Under the pieces are notes generated by a model, which saw nothing but the letters and a program-made list of their open reading frames with translations, searched no databases and had not been told where the DNA came from. DNA of 64,000 nucleotides from Piper betle (lineage: Eukaryota; Streptophyta; Magnoliopsida; Piperales; Piperaceae). This document shows positions 36,612-48,826 of the stretch, in pieces. Position 1 is the first letter of the stretch, and each line of letters starts with the position of its first letter. Location: positions 1-64,000 of the forward strand of contig JAURVB010002040.1 of the NCBI GenBank assembly GCA_033002965.1, in the 5' to 3' direction. A program made the position numbers and the translations under genes.

Positions 36612-39600
36612 ATGGCCTCCGCCTTCGTCAGCGATGAGACCGCCCCCTTCTTCGGATTTCTCGGCGCCGCCGCCGCCGCCTCCTCGTCTTCTGCGGTACA
36701 TAATTTTCCCAGCCTTCCGGAATTTTTTTGCCAATTTTTTCCTTATTTTTTCGGATTTCTTTCTTGAAGGTATGGGGGCGGCGTACGGAACGGAGAAGAG
36801 CCGGGTAGGGGTGTCGTCGATGGGCGTCATGCGCCCGGAGCTTGTGATGAAGTCCATCGTCCCCGTCGTCATGGCCGGCGTGCTCGGCGTCTACGGCCTC
36901 ATCATCGCCGTCATCATCAGTACCGGGATCAACCCCAAGGCCAAGTCCTACTACCTCTTTGATGGCTATGCCCACCTCTCCTCGGATCTCGCTTGTGGAC
37001 TGGCCGGCTTGTCCCCCGGAATGGCCAACGTGATTGTGGGTGATACCGGGGTCAGGTATCAACGACGATTTTGTTATTGTGCTACCTGATTTGTTTGTTT
37101 GCGATTGAGTGTGATTGATTGTTTGCATTGGTTTGTAGCAGCATGCTGATTTTTATTGGTTTGGCTAGATTATTAAGCTTTTGTAGGCTGCTCTGATGCG
37201 TGTCTTGGGCCTTTATCCCAAAATGGTTAGCTATTGTAGGGTTTACAAAAAATCTATCAAATGAAGTTGTTTCTCACTACGTCAATGATCTACTGAATCT
37301 ACCAGATGAAGCTGCGGTTTAACAATCTCCTAAAATCTTCTAATGGCTGTCAAAATGTTATTGTAATCGTTTTGATTTATTGTATTTTCTTCGAATAATA
37401 TTTCATATAGTTTTAATTCATCAACATCATTGTATTATGCATGTTATGTAGTTTTAATTCACGTGGCTTTGTTCCTTCACAGCTTTTCACAAACTAAAGG
37501 TGATTTGTACTGTTTCTCTTTGTTGGTTTGGTAAATGCGAGGCCTCGAGTGTTTTGAATTATGAATGTGCTTATCGGTTGTTGCACTTGGTGGCTTGAAT
37601 GATGGTATATTGCATTGTTGCCTTGCGTGTTTTAGTTAAGTTAGGTTTTAAGCTTTTGCAGGCCTGCCAATAGCCAATTCTAACTTTTCTCTTTTTTGGT
37701 TTTTAAATTTTCATATGTTGAGTTTGTTGTGGGATACTGATTATTAAGTTTTGATTGGGTGTGACTGAGTGTCGTAGTTGATGGTCTGAATGATGGTATA
37801 GTAATTTGCAGCTTGGATTGTTTTCTTGTGGTTAATATATGTTATTGTTGGCTTGTTAAAGCCAATTCATAATGTTCTATTTGTTGGTTATTAAAATTTG
37901 GTCTGTTGGGCCTGTTGAATTATGAATTTTCTGCTCACCATAGGCGAGAATGATGCAGAGTACTGTCCACTGATGTAGAGAAGCATCACTTATTTAACTC
38001 AGTCAAAATTAGGAACTTGAAATTCTCTTTTACAGTTGCAAATAGCTATATAGCTCAATGGTGGGAAAAAAATGATAAGCTTTTCCTAATGTACAAAAAT
38101 GGTTTTTATAAAAATAAAATCTTAGTTACAAATGTTCGAAGGCTTAAAATAATTCTGTCTTAAGAAGTTAAATTGAATTTAATGGATCATCTTCCTATCA
38201 TTTACACCTTTTCCGTGGGATATTTGTAGGTTAAAGTTAAGGTAATTATTATGGGAATTTGATATTTGAGGGAGACGAATAGGGGATTCAGGGGCAATCA
38301 AAACATGGGGACAAGGAACCGAGTTCTAAAGGGGGATTTTCTTCATTATAAGTGGAACAAACCATTTATTATGAAATTCACTGTACAAGGCACGATACCA
38401 TTATTCTTATTCTCACTATCTATTGCTAATTGGTGCAATTCTAGATTTTCCCATGATTCATTTAGGTACAGAAACTATTGCTGGTAGGCCCATAGATCAC
38501 ATGGCTCCATTCTAATATACTCCAAATCATCACGCTAGGGTGTGGTGGGCACATTGTTTTTTTGTCTATGCAAACGAAACAAAAATGAAGAGGATGGAAT
38601 AGCAAAGGAGGAAATATTGCCTTGCCTGCATCAATGTGTTGCTCTATCTCGAGTTAGACTAGATTATCAATCCTCAACATTTTGTTTACTTTCCTTATAT
38701 TTGAATTTAGTGCTCATTGGACAAGTGGTAAATAGTATAAAATGGTTGTGAAAGAAAATGATCTTTTATTGCTTACTTGATATACTTCTCTTCCAACCTT
38801 AAAGCAATCATGTCTGATTGAACCTACCTGGCCATTAAAATGGCTGGTCTTTTGTGCTAAGATTATTTATAACATCCAAAATTTTAAGGTAGCTTTGAAT
38901 TCATTGATTGTTTTGAATGCATCCCAATTTAGTTCCACATTCATGCATTCGTAAGTGTGAAGCTATCTTGGAGGAAGATGGAAGTGGACCCAGATTGGAG
39001 ATAATAGGTAGGGTTCTGATAAAGCTCATGCTATGTTTGCAGTGGTAATGAAGAAGAAGATATATGGTCCTTTTCCTTGTTCTGATAATGTATGGAAGGC
39101 CAAAGTGCAAAAGTAAAAATGTTTGAAAAGCAAGTATGTGGACAGATTATTAGCAAGGGAAGGGAAATTGTCATTAATAAAAAAACCAAGCAAAGCTTAA
39201 GATTAAACAACATTTCTCGCAAATTCAAAAAATCCTTAAGTTAGCTTCCTTCCGTATTATTTACAGTGCAGAACACTAGATTAAACCCCTAAAATTACAT
39301 AAACGGTATAAATGATAAAGCTTGCAACGCTGGAAAATATTGTAATATAATTTATAAAGATTGTATCTATATCATTGACAAGATTACAATATCCACTATG
39401 TGGGTGTGTCTATATATGAAGCCCGGGATGTTTGCCTGGGTGATCACTTTTTGTTTGTCAAGATGTCTTAATTGATAGCACTGGTTGTTTTCCGCGTTTC
39501 ATGAATGACAGTAACAATGGCAATGCCCTGTTGGGGTCACTCTGTACTTGTTTATTATTACGATCTCTGAAATATCTTTTGTGTGCACAAATTGGAGGAG

Positions 39601-39964
39601 TGGATACTGACTTGACAATGAGTATGCAATTATTTTATTCATGTGTTTGTAAATATTGTTGAATAAGTTGATCTTAGCAAATCCAGTTTTGATTTGAATA
39701 TATGGAAGCTATCATGATGAAGTTTCTTTTAGGTACATAGGAAATAGCAGTCAATCCAGACAGAACTTGTTTTATTATTTGTTTTTTGAATGTTTGATTT
39801 CATTATTTGTTGACTCACTGGCTATGTGCAGAGCTAATGCCTAGCAGCCAAAACTATTCGTTGGCATGATCCTTATCCTTATCTTTGCTGAAGCCTTGGC
39901 TTTGTATGGGCTCATTGTTGGCATCATTTTGTTTTCCCCTGCTGGCCAGTCCAGAGCAGACTAG
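36612..39964 (+). pseudogene. V-type H+-ATPase 16-kDa proteolipid (c subunit), decayed copy
   Basis: Three exons: 36612-36695 ([22 protein letters not shown]), 36770-37055 ([14 protein letters not shown]..., [38 protein letters not shown]) and 39832-39964 ([20 protein letters not shown], ending AGQSRAD and TAG). The intact protein is a four-helix ring subunit of about 165 residues in the vacuolar proton pump, and the proton-carrying Glu (IFAEAL) is kept. Damage: exon 1 is 84 nt where 85 are needed to reach exon 2 in frame (one base lost near 36669-36686); CAG has become TAG at 39842-39844; and several normally near-constant positions in exon 2 are changed (GTAKSG to GTEKSR, SSGLAC to SSDLAC, LSAGMAIGI to [13 protein letters not shown] to GDTG). 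Both introns are retained, so it arose by DNA duplication and not by retrocopying. A truncated product is possible, a working pump subunit is unlikely. Confidence 0.88.
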
Positions 39965-40982
39965 GAGAGCAGGAAAGAAGAATGAGGTCAAGAGGGGAGA
40001 ATGGAATCATATTCTTTGCGGGTTGCTTCTTGGTAATATGACTCGTCAAGAGTTGAAGATGCATACATTGATCCATTCGAAAATACTGGGTGGTGATCTA
40101 CTTGGTACCTTCTTGACATGATATGGTACTTCTATGTAGTGGTGGTTATTTGTTATTATTTTTTCTGTGATAATAAAGCTTCCAACCACTCTATTTTCTG
40201 AATATTTTGAGAATGTTTTTGTTGGAAAACCTATTGTGGCTATGATTGAATGTCTGGAAGAACATTCAGGGACAATCTGTATATTCAAGGATACTTTCAC
40301 TTTTTTATGATAACCTCCTCTTTAATTCATGACGAAACCAGTTTAGGTCATACTGATTTCATACACCACTTCTCGTTTGTTATTTGCTTGTTCAATCTTA
40401 TCTTACTCAACTTGTTTATTTCATTTCTTGGCTATTGTATTTGTAAAGCTTGTGAGCACTCTTTAAGCTAATACCACATGAGTTTTGCTTTAGAAATTAA
40501 TTTTGTAGAAAAAACTAGTACGTAGTTGGGATTGAAATAAACTTTTGCGACTAATTTTTATAATGAAGAATTTAAAGCAATCTGTTGTGCTTTTTTTATG
40601 AACACTTTTTTAGGTTATGGGACTAATGGACAGCATATGGTGGGGTGGACTTCTGCTGGGTGACGCCCAAGTTGGATGAACTTAGAATAATACATACTTA
40701 TTCTTTTCCACGTGTTATACATTGGATTGGAAAATTTCATGGCTTAATATGGGTAGTAATTTTATTGCGTGCGTCGATCGTGATTTTTTCTCGATTCATG
40801 TATGGATTTATTTGTCTCCAAAATATTAGGATTTTGCTTTTTTTCTCGAACCAATTGATGATCCGTAAACATGAGGGTATCTTAATTTTTTTTCTAAAAA
40901 TAAGCCATCATCGTTTCTTGAAGGCTGATTCTAATTTACTCTATAACTCTCTCTCTCTCTCTCTCTCTCCCTCTCCCTCTCC

Positions 40983-41037
<55 letters not shown>

Positions 41038-41168
41038 ACTCTATTTAAATAATCAACACTAAGTTACAAAATTCTTTGTTTCCCCTTCTTCTACCTACAA
41101 TGAATCGGGTTGAGATAGATCTGATGATGCCATGCTACTTGATAATAAATCGTATTTAAGGCTAACGT
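39965..41168. other. Intergenic stretch with CT and AT microsatellites
   Basis: T-rich sequence follows the V-ATPase pseudogene. A composite microsatellite, (CT)n at 40947-41001 and (AT)n at 41002-41028, lies inside. The open frame 40645-41052 ends in this microsatellite and is not supported. Confidence 0.55.
40947..41028. repeat. Compound microsatellite (CT)n-(AT)n
   Basis: About 55 bp of CT repeats with some CCCTCT variants is followed directly by about 27 bp of AT repeats. Confidence 0.97.
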
Positions 41169-41864
41169 TAGGGCCGTCAATTGAGCGAGTCAGCTTGTGA
41201 ATATTTGTCGTTCGGCTTAGCTTGACTTGACTCTAAAGTTGACATTTAAATGTTTGAGCTCGAACTTGAATCCTACAAGCTAAGTTTGAGTAAAATAATA
41301 TTCGACTCAGTTTTAACTTGAACTCGACTCAAAATTGACTCATATCTCGACCCGTAACTCGGCTTGAACTCAACTCAAACTTGACTCGAAAAATAATATA
41401 ATAATATATATAATATCACTTGCCTACTCAAAATATATTTAAAATTATAAATAAATATTATTATTAACTACGTATTAAATGATAGTGGTAGCGGGGGTGT
41501 TTTATTTTTTTTATTTTTTTATTAAATATTGGTCATCCTTTTAATTGAATGATCTAGATTAAAGTTTGAGAAAGAAACATTATCTGCCTGAGGCTAAGAT
41601 AGTTTTATATATATTATATATATTAATAAGTTTAATTATAACTAGTTATATTTATTTATATACAATAAAATAATAAAGTAGTGTGATAGCTTAGATGTGA
41701 GGTCTTCAAAATAAAAACTTGGAGGTCTTAAGTTTAATCCACAAATTACTTCGAACTATTCGAATACAAGTTAAATTCGGCTCATTCGCTCGTTTAGTAG
41801 CCCAAACTGAAGCTTGAATTGCGAAAGTCCATCTGTTTGAGCTGAAATTGATACAACTGCCCTA
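41169..41864. mobile_element. Possible TIR element with TAGGGC ends
   Basis: It starts TAGGGCCGTCAA and ends ACTGCCCTA, an imperfect inverted terminal pair of the kind seen on the hAT-like elements elsewhere in the window. The interior is AT-rich and non-coding. The 8-bp flanks do not match, so the limits are uncertain. Confidence 0.35.
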
Positions 41865-42397
41865 CCCATTAACAACGACAGTCCTAATCAATTGAATCAT
41901 TGTTGTAGTATGTATATATGTATATATGTATATAAGTATATAGGTATATAGGTATATAGGTATATAGGTATATAGATATATAGGTAAAGGGTTAGTGAGC
42001 CAGGGGTTGGGCCGTCTAATTACAAGGACGGCTTAGATCTATTGTTCTAAAAAAAAAAACCGGTGGACACTGTCCAACCGCTACAACCCCTGCCCTGCAA
42101 TGGGGGAGGGAGGGAGCGGGGTAGAGGAGGTCGGGGAGGGCGAGGGGGGATCGGCCGCGGTCGCATCGGAATCTTTGGCCGTGCAACCCGATTTTGGTGT
42201 GGCCGGATTTGGCCGGTTGGAAGCCAGACAAGGCCACACACGGCTGGATGTGGCCGGCCGGCTGTTGCGACTAGCACGGCTCCTCAACGGTAGTGTTTTT
42301 TTAAAAGATCTGGGTTATCCTTGTAATTGGATGACCCATATTAAAGTTTAGTTTTTAAAAAAAAAGATCTGGACCATTCTTTTAATTGGATGGTCCG
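41531..42397. repeat. Family of four related hairpins, two orientations, around a GC-rich block
   Basis: Small hairpins at 41531-41553, 42011-42032 (opposite orientation), 42311-42338 and 42370-42397 share a stem such as 'gggttatcc...ggatgaccc', a loop like 'ttgtaatt', and often a neighbouring 'agatct' and 'attaaagttt'. The second and third copies, each next to an A- or T-run, are arranged as an inverted pair around a GC-rich block (42060-42300). The block is open in several frames on both strands but shows no domain. Confidence 0.65.
41909..41985. repeat. Octanucleotide microsatellite (GTATATAG)n with GTATATAT variants
   Basis: About nine consecutive 8-bp units. The left ones are GTATATAT-like and the right ones GTATATAG. 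Confidence 0.95.
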
Positions 42398-42448
42398 GAT
42401 CAAAGCTTTAGGTAGAAAATTTTTTACCCCGTACTCACTTCAGTACCC

Positions 42449-42452
<4 letters not shown>

Positions 42453-42488
<36 letters not shown>
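42453..42488. repeat. (TA)n microsatellite
   Basis: Uninterrupted TA dinucleotides of about 36 bp. Confidence 0.97.
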
Positions 42489-42490
<2 letters not shown>

Positions 42491-44106
42491 AATCAATTTA
42501 TCTTACACAGTCCACAGTGATACTTGTCCTCGTACAGCTTCACCTAATATACTTTGCTTTATTTATTTTAGAAAAGAATAATTGAAGTTTGGTTATTTTA
42601 ATCAACTCGTAATATTTATAGCTGCCTCGTTTGTCCTGTAGATAAAATTTGTTCTTGCAAACACGTAATACTGGTGAGTCATGTGCTTTTTTCTTTTCTA
42701 TAAACAGTGCTAGCTCTTCTTGCGTTTGTGATCGAACATGTTTAGGTCATATGTGGAGTTTTGTGCCTTTTTTGGGCCACGGATGCTGGGACTTACATGT
42801 TGTATCTTGAAAATCAATGGCTAGGTGATGAGTCTATATTTCCCTTTATTGTGGGGATAACGTTTTGTGGACAATTTTTATTTATTTAAAGTAAGATATG
42901 AGTTCACGGCGACGATGATGATGACGATAAAGACGTCAACTTTAACTTTCTTTTTCTATTCTTCGACTCACCGTTTAAAAAATGACAATTTGGCATCAAG
43001 GGTATTTTATTGTAACTTTATCATGCATTTTTTTAATATATTCACACTTAAATTTTTTTATTTTATAAATATAGTTTCAATACTCTCGACTGAAACTCAA
43101 TTTGGCATATTATATTATAAAGGGGAAGAGTGAAGTTGACACTAAGTTGACTCATAGAGTCATCTATACAACTTTTTTCAGTTCAGTAAATAAAAAATAT
43201 ATAAAGGTAGTATATATTGTTTTTTTTACACTGATAAATATATGATTTATATTTTATTAAATATTAATTTAATCAAACAAAAAGAAAAATAATATTCTAA
43301 ATTATTTTTTTAATTGACGTAAACAGTCAATGTTAAAATTTATTAGTAAGTAATTATTCACCGAGTTCAACCCAAAACATTATAAAGTGGATTTGGAGAA
43401 TTTTTGAAGTTATAAAGAAGTTCAAAATTATGTTAGCAAAAGAATGCTTCACTGCATGACTATTGGAGTGCAAATCTCCTTTGGGCTCGTAAAGATCGCA
43501 CCGTCATCACTACCATCGTTATTTTGAGAAAATTTGTGAAAATTTTCGAAACAAAAATGTATTATTACCAAATAACTCCATGCTCTTTTCCTTTAGAGGC
43601 GGTAACGGACGGAGACATAGACATGGCTTAAGAGTATCCAGTACAATAGTAGTACCATATCTATTAATTTAAATAATTCTTATGTTTGCCTATCTCTACT
43701 TTAATATTTTTTAAAAATGTCCATGTTCTTCCACTATAGACAAATGGCTTGACGAATGAACTAATGAACAATAAATTAAATAAATATTTATAACTATAGA
43801 ATTATAGATTGTTAATGGTATTTTCATGCATTCATATTGACTTCTTTAATGAGATTCTTATAGAATCCAAAATGAGGAAGTGATATATTCATTATTAATT
43901 GTTAAAAGACATGAACAATAGCACTCACGACATTCATATGCCCGCCCACCACCATGTCCAACTATTATCTGGACAAAAATATATGTCGATAGCCATCTCC
44001 TTGTCCATGCTGTTGGGCTCACATCGGTCATTGAAGAGGCTAGCGAGTTTTTTGTACGTTAATGGGGAAACATTTTTGTCTTAGTAGTTGAGCTAGTTCT
44101 TGGCCC
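42489..44106. other. Intergenic stretch, no gene seen
   Basis: This is AT-rich sequence upstream of a copia gag remnant. Its right end may include the untranslated leader of that element, but no LTR or primer-binding site was recognised. Confidence 0.5.
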
Positions 44107-44240
44107 ATGGCACTTGTTGCAAGGCATGTTAAACCTAATAATAGTATAAGAGCAAGTAATAGGGGTATCATAGCGACGAAGTTTGAATTATCTAAATTTA
44201 ATGGAAAAAATTTTACAATGTGGAAAGTGAAGATGTTGGG
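44107..44240 (+). pseudogene. Ty1/copia gag start, fragment 1 of a split element
   Basis: ATG at 44107 opens a frame with FELSKFNGKNFTMWKVKML, the conserved start of copia-type gag (K-F-x-G-x-N-F-x-x-W-K). It is cut at 44240, where a hAT-like element begins. The gag text resumes at about 45440. Confidence 0.8.
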
Positions 44241-45439
44241 TAGGGTTGAGCAAGGTTCGTTCCAAACCGTAACCAACCAAACCGGACTGAAATTGTTAGT
44301 TTTGTCGGTTATTCTCAATTTCCAGTTAGTTTGGTTTGGACTCTAAGTAAATTTCTTAAGTACCTTAAAATTCAGTTCAAAATCAAACCGAACTAAAACT
44401 GATCAAAAAATAATTTTTTTTATAAAATAATATTTCTGTTTTATATGGGTTAATTTTTAAATTTATTTGAGATGTTTAATATAATGTCTATGTATAGGAT
44501 ACTTTTGGATGTGATTCTGGTAATTAAATCATATTTTGACTTTATTTATTAGAATAATAATAATTTATTTTGATATAGTTTTAATAATTTTTTTTATATA
44601 TATCATATCGAACTAAACAAAAATGTTTCAATTCAGTTCGGCTTGGTGTGAAATGTAGGTGGTCGAACCTTGAAAATTTGGTTCAGTTGGTTTAGAATTA
44701 ATTCACCGAACGACTCGCCCATGATGATGGCCATATTAAGCACTGATCATTTGGTTTTTTGGGTAAAGCCAAACTAAACCACACACCCAATTAATGGAAG
44801 TGAGGCAATTTGGTAACCAAATTATTATTGATAACCAAACAAACCAAATTGAATTAATTTAGTTTGGTTTGATTTCAATCAAACTTCAACTAAACTAACC
44901 AAAATGATAAAAAATACTCTCTATCATTGAATATTCATACTTCAATGTTTATTCTAGTTATTCTTAAATCTTATTTATAAAATAATATGTGAGCACACAC
45001 TTGCGGGCTAATTACAAACTTATCACAAAAGATTACATGAATAAGGTTCAAGCTTTGGACGTTGTACAATACATGGACAATTAACAATGTTTCAAGCCCT
45101 CATCTCCTACACATGCATAGGCTAAACATCTTAAATAGATTGAACTAAAATGACGATCTTATAAACATATATTATATATCATGATCATTAGAGGTACACA
45201 TAAGCATGACTTAAAAGAAAGAAAGAAAGTGGAGGAAGTGATTCAAATACCATCTTTTATATTTATTAGTTTATTTGGTTTGATCTGCTCTCACAATTTA
45301 ACCAGTTGAACTAAGTTCAATTAGCTTTCGGTTTCAAGTAAACTATAAACGAACCAAAGTATCACTGAACCAAACTTACAAATTAATGGGCTTGGTTCGG
45401 CTAGTTCAGTCAATTAACAAACCGTGCTCAACCTAGCCA
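44241..45439. mobile_element. hAT-like non-autonomous element inserted in copia gag
   Basis: It starts TAGGGTTGAGCAAGGTTCG and ends CAAACCGTGCTCAACCTA. The inverse of that end is TAGGTTGAGCACGGTTTG, so the two tips pair over about 17 of 19 bases. The interior of about 1.2 kb is AT-rich with many 'ggttcggtt/aaccaaaccaaa' words and no transposase. It interrupts copia gag exactly between 'aagatgttgg' and 'catcctggtgaag'. The expected 8-bp target duplication is not visible. The interior may itself hold a second nested repeat. Confidence 0.7.
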
Positions 45440-46790
45440 TCCTGGTGAAGGATGGTTGTGTGGTTGCTCTGAAAGATAGGCATCAGAAACCAGCAAAGAT
45501 GACAAATGTGCAATTTACTCAAAAGGAAGGATTGCTAAGGTAGGTATATTTTAATCTTAAAAGATAAAGTATTGTTTAATATACAGACTGTTGATACTAC
45601 TAAGGAATCATGGGATAGCCTCTATAAAGTGTACGAGGATAAGTCATTGATAAACAAGAATTTTAGAGGAGGAAGTTGTAGAATTTGAAGATGAAGGAAG
45701 TGACATCAATCTATGAACACTTGAATGTGTTCAACTCTCTAGTGAATGAGCTCTTGGGAATAGGTGTGAAGATTATTTTGCAAGAATAAGTCATTTTAGT
45801 CTTGTGTTTGTCGTTAGATTCATAGGACAACTTGATTATAAGTTTGTATCATATCACCGAATTTGACTCGGGCTCTGTGGTAGTAGCATCATTTATGTTT
45901 GAAAAGTTGAGGATGAAGTCATTGGAGCAATCTACTTCATCTTTAGGGAAACCAGTCTTAGTTTTTGGGGGAGTAGAGGAAAGATAAGGAGTACAAACAT
46001 TGGTGATGCAGGTAATGGTAGCTTCAAAGGAAGAAGCAAAATCATGTGTTTTTATTGTTCAAGGTTGGTCACATTAAAAAATACTGCAATAAATATAAGG
46101 AGCAGCAAAAGTATAAGAAGGAAGAAAAATAATCAGCTGTAAGGTTTTACAATCAATATTAGCTGTAAGATTCAAAGAGCAATTATATATATGTAGGCAA
46201 TTACACTCATATGTTCCTAAAATTTCAAAACTACTACTACTAATATTTAATAAATAATAATTTATTTATACTTGATTGGATCTTGCAACCATATTAGATG
46301 TAAGACCTTACTGCATATTATCACTAAAGAAGAAAAACCAGGAGAATGAGGAAGCAAAAGAAAATAATTTGATTGAGTATGAAAATGACTTGGTGGTGAT
46401 TTCTTCTTGTATTAATAAAATTTATGGTTCCACTCATGGTTTCAATTGGGTGGTGGATTGAGGAGCATCATTTCATGCAACATCAGATAGGAGACTCTTT
46501 ACTACATATAAGTTGTGGTACATTGGAATTGTAAAGATGGGTGATCATCATCGAAAGAACAAGGGTGTTGGCAATGGGGATGTGAGAGTGCTGACCAATA
46601 TAGCTATATAGTGATTTTTAGGAATGTGAGACGTGCTCTAGGTTTTAAGATTGAATTTGATGATTATTGGAAGTTAGATAATAAAGAGTTTGCTTTATAC
46701 TTTTCTAATTATGTGTGGAAACTATTGAAGATGGAAAAAGTGTAGCAAGAGGGAAAAAGTGTTGCAGTGTTTATAGAATGGTGTTTAAGC
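45440..46790 (+). pseudogene. Ty1/copia gag and protease remnant, fragment 2
   Basis: It continues gag after the insertion (VKDGCVVALKDRHQKPAKM). It then reads, with several stops and frameshifts, through a zinc-knuckle region at about 46045-46100 (CFYC, then in another frame GHIKKYCNKYK). Next comes the protease active-site region at 46448-46500, where the catalytic Asp (46456-46458) is followed by TGA in place of the usual Ser/Thr codon, then GASFHATSDRRLF. Last is the segment before integrase (ARGKKCCSVYRM at about 46745-46780). It is cut at 46790 by another insertion. Not functional. Confidence 0.8.
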
Positions 46791-47292
46791 TGTAAAAGCC
46801 AGGTTTTTCATTCGATGGTTTTAGTTTTAGCTCAGTCATAACTCAAATTGAGTTGTTTGGCTGACCTATTTGTGCTTATATATGGTATGTATGTGCGAGC
46901 CATGACCTCAGTCTCCTCTGTGCTTGGCACTACTTGACTAGACAATATGCTGTCTCGGCTCTTATTTTCAATTTTTAATTTAGTCAAGTTTAGTTAAGTT
47001 TAAGACTATGTCCCTTGCAAGTCTAGTTCATTTGTTACATGTTTGGAGCATTTTTTGATGATCCTAACCCCTGTGAGATCCACAATGTGGTTACTAGGGT
47101 CACCCTGGCCAACCCTAGGGTAAAAACCTAGGCAAGACCAAACTTCGACTAGCTCAAAGGCACCCTGCCATTGCCCTTGAGCTGGTGCCTTAGGGTTTCC
47201 AACCATTTTTCTTGGACACAAGGGTGCCCTACCAGCGCCCTTGTGCCCAAAATTAGGGTTTTGTGTGTTTTCAACCAGTGTAAAGGGGCAAC

Positions 47293-47590
47293 TTTTGCAT
47301 TGTTTTTGCTTTGGAGGAGGACCATGTGAATACCAAATATTTTTTCCTTGATGAATGTGAAATTATTTGATGAATGTATAAATTTTGCATGTGTAATTAT
47401 TTTTTTTATTTGTCAAATGTTTAATTATTGCCAACAGCTCAAATAAATGAATAAATATGGGTTGGTAAAGTTTCTGTATTGTTTTTGCTTTGCAAGAGAA
47501 AGACCCATGTGAAGACCAAGAATTGCCTTCTTAATGAATGTGAAATTGTTTGTCGAATGAGTAAATTTTGTGTGAAATATGGATTATCAA
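47293..47590. repeat. Diverged tandem duplication, period about 180 bp
   Basis: The block from 'attgtttttgctttg' through 'ccatgtgaa', 'aatgaatgtgaaatt' and 'gaatg' is present at about 47298 and again at about 47477. Confidence 0.65.
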
Positions 47591-47828
47591 ATTGTGAAAT
47601 ATGAAATGCAAAATTTGTATAGGTGTGAAATTTTTCTAATGCTCTATTTATAAGGGAGACTCTAATTGATTTTCTTGAAGATCATATACTTTATAATGAT
47701 TTTATTAATAAGTTTCAAATATATGATTTTTTTACATAATGTCATATTATATTCTACTCATTTTATGCATGTTTTCTTTTAAAAAATTGTTGACTGATCC
47801 GTGCTAATCAAATAACGTTTCTTCATTA

Positions 47829-48826
47829 ATGACAGCGTGCCACCTTTCTCTCGAGTCACATGGATCCACATCTTACGCTGCTATTGATGTTGGGTCTGAT
47901 GCTAGCACAATGAGTCAGACTCTTCAGCTTGATGAGTCTTTCCTACGTCGACTCAAGGATTTGGAAACCTATGAGCAAGATAGACATGCAGAGATCATAA
48001 GGACGAGAAAGGAGATGAGGTTAGAAGTTGAGGCCTAGAACCACTAGCTTACCCAACTTCTTGACAAGAGAGACCAATGACTGAGGGAGGAGGCTCAGAG
48101 TAGAGATGACTTGTCTAGTCAATTACTATTACTTTGGATGCTTGGATGCTTGGATGCTTGGATGCTTGGATGCTTCATCATATGATGGCCATATATAGAG
48201 AACAATGTTGTGCCCTTTCAATTATTACCCTGATATGTCCCCTCATGATTCTCCCACCCCTCCCTTGATATAGATATATCTAAGGTCTTTTTGTATTAAT
48301 AATTTGATTTATATTTCATGTATGACATTGAATTTTAGATTTAACTTTTATTCAATGTATTATATATATATATATTGTCATCATATGCATTTATTTATAA
48401 TCTTTTGTTATTAAACTGATAATTTAAAACAAAAAATAACAATTATTTTAAAAATTTTCAAGTTCATTTTTAAGACCAGTTTGCATCCACTTTACAATTG
48501 TATATGTGACCGAAAACCGGTCCCAAAAGTTAAGCGACCGGAAAGAAACCACTGTTGAAATGAAGTTGAAACTGAATTTGCAATCGGAAAATCGGTTGCA
48601 AATAATTTATGACAGATTTTGCGACCGCATATACGGTTCTCAATTTAGAAATAGAATTGAAACATACGCGTTTGATTGCACTTTTTCAACCAAATTTCTT
48701 TTCTGTAGCAAATTTTATCAGCAACCCTAGCTATTGCAACCAGATTATATGGTTACAAATCCGGTCTCAAATTTTATTAGCGACCACATTTATGGTCTTG
48801 AGCAACTACATTTCTATTAGTGATAG
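47829..48826 (+). mobile_element. 3' end of a CACTA (En/Spm-type) transposon
   Basis: The right terminus reads TTTCTATTAGTG at about 48815-48826, one base from the usual CACTA 3' end (TTTCTAGTAGTG form). The 300 bp before it carry repeated palindrome-like subterminal motifs of the GCGACCG...CGGTCGC type, partly decayed: 48508-48523, 48532-48539, 48582-48600, 48629-48648, 48735-48755 and 48779-48796. An open frame at 47829-48038 (coiled-coil-like, LQLDESFLRRLKDLE) could be the end of an element-encoded protein, but this is tentative. The 5' terminus was not found. Confidence 0.65.
48133..48175. repeat. Octanucleotide repeat (CTTGGATG) x5
   Basis: Five consecutive copies with no change. Confidence 0.97.

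Noticed and set aside
36510..37128. Minus-strand frames opposite the V-ATPase exons
   Set aside because: They are shadows of the plus-strand c-subunit exons, with low-complexity Arg/Gly runs.
40645..41052. Open frame of 135 codons
   Set aside because: It ends in a CT/AT microsatellite, has no domain, and its composition follows AT-rich intergenic DNA.
46926..46931. CACTAC as possible left end of the CACTA element
   Set aside because: The 3-bp flank does not match that at the right end and no subterminal repeats follow.
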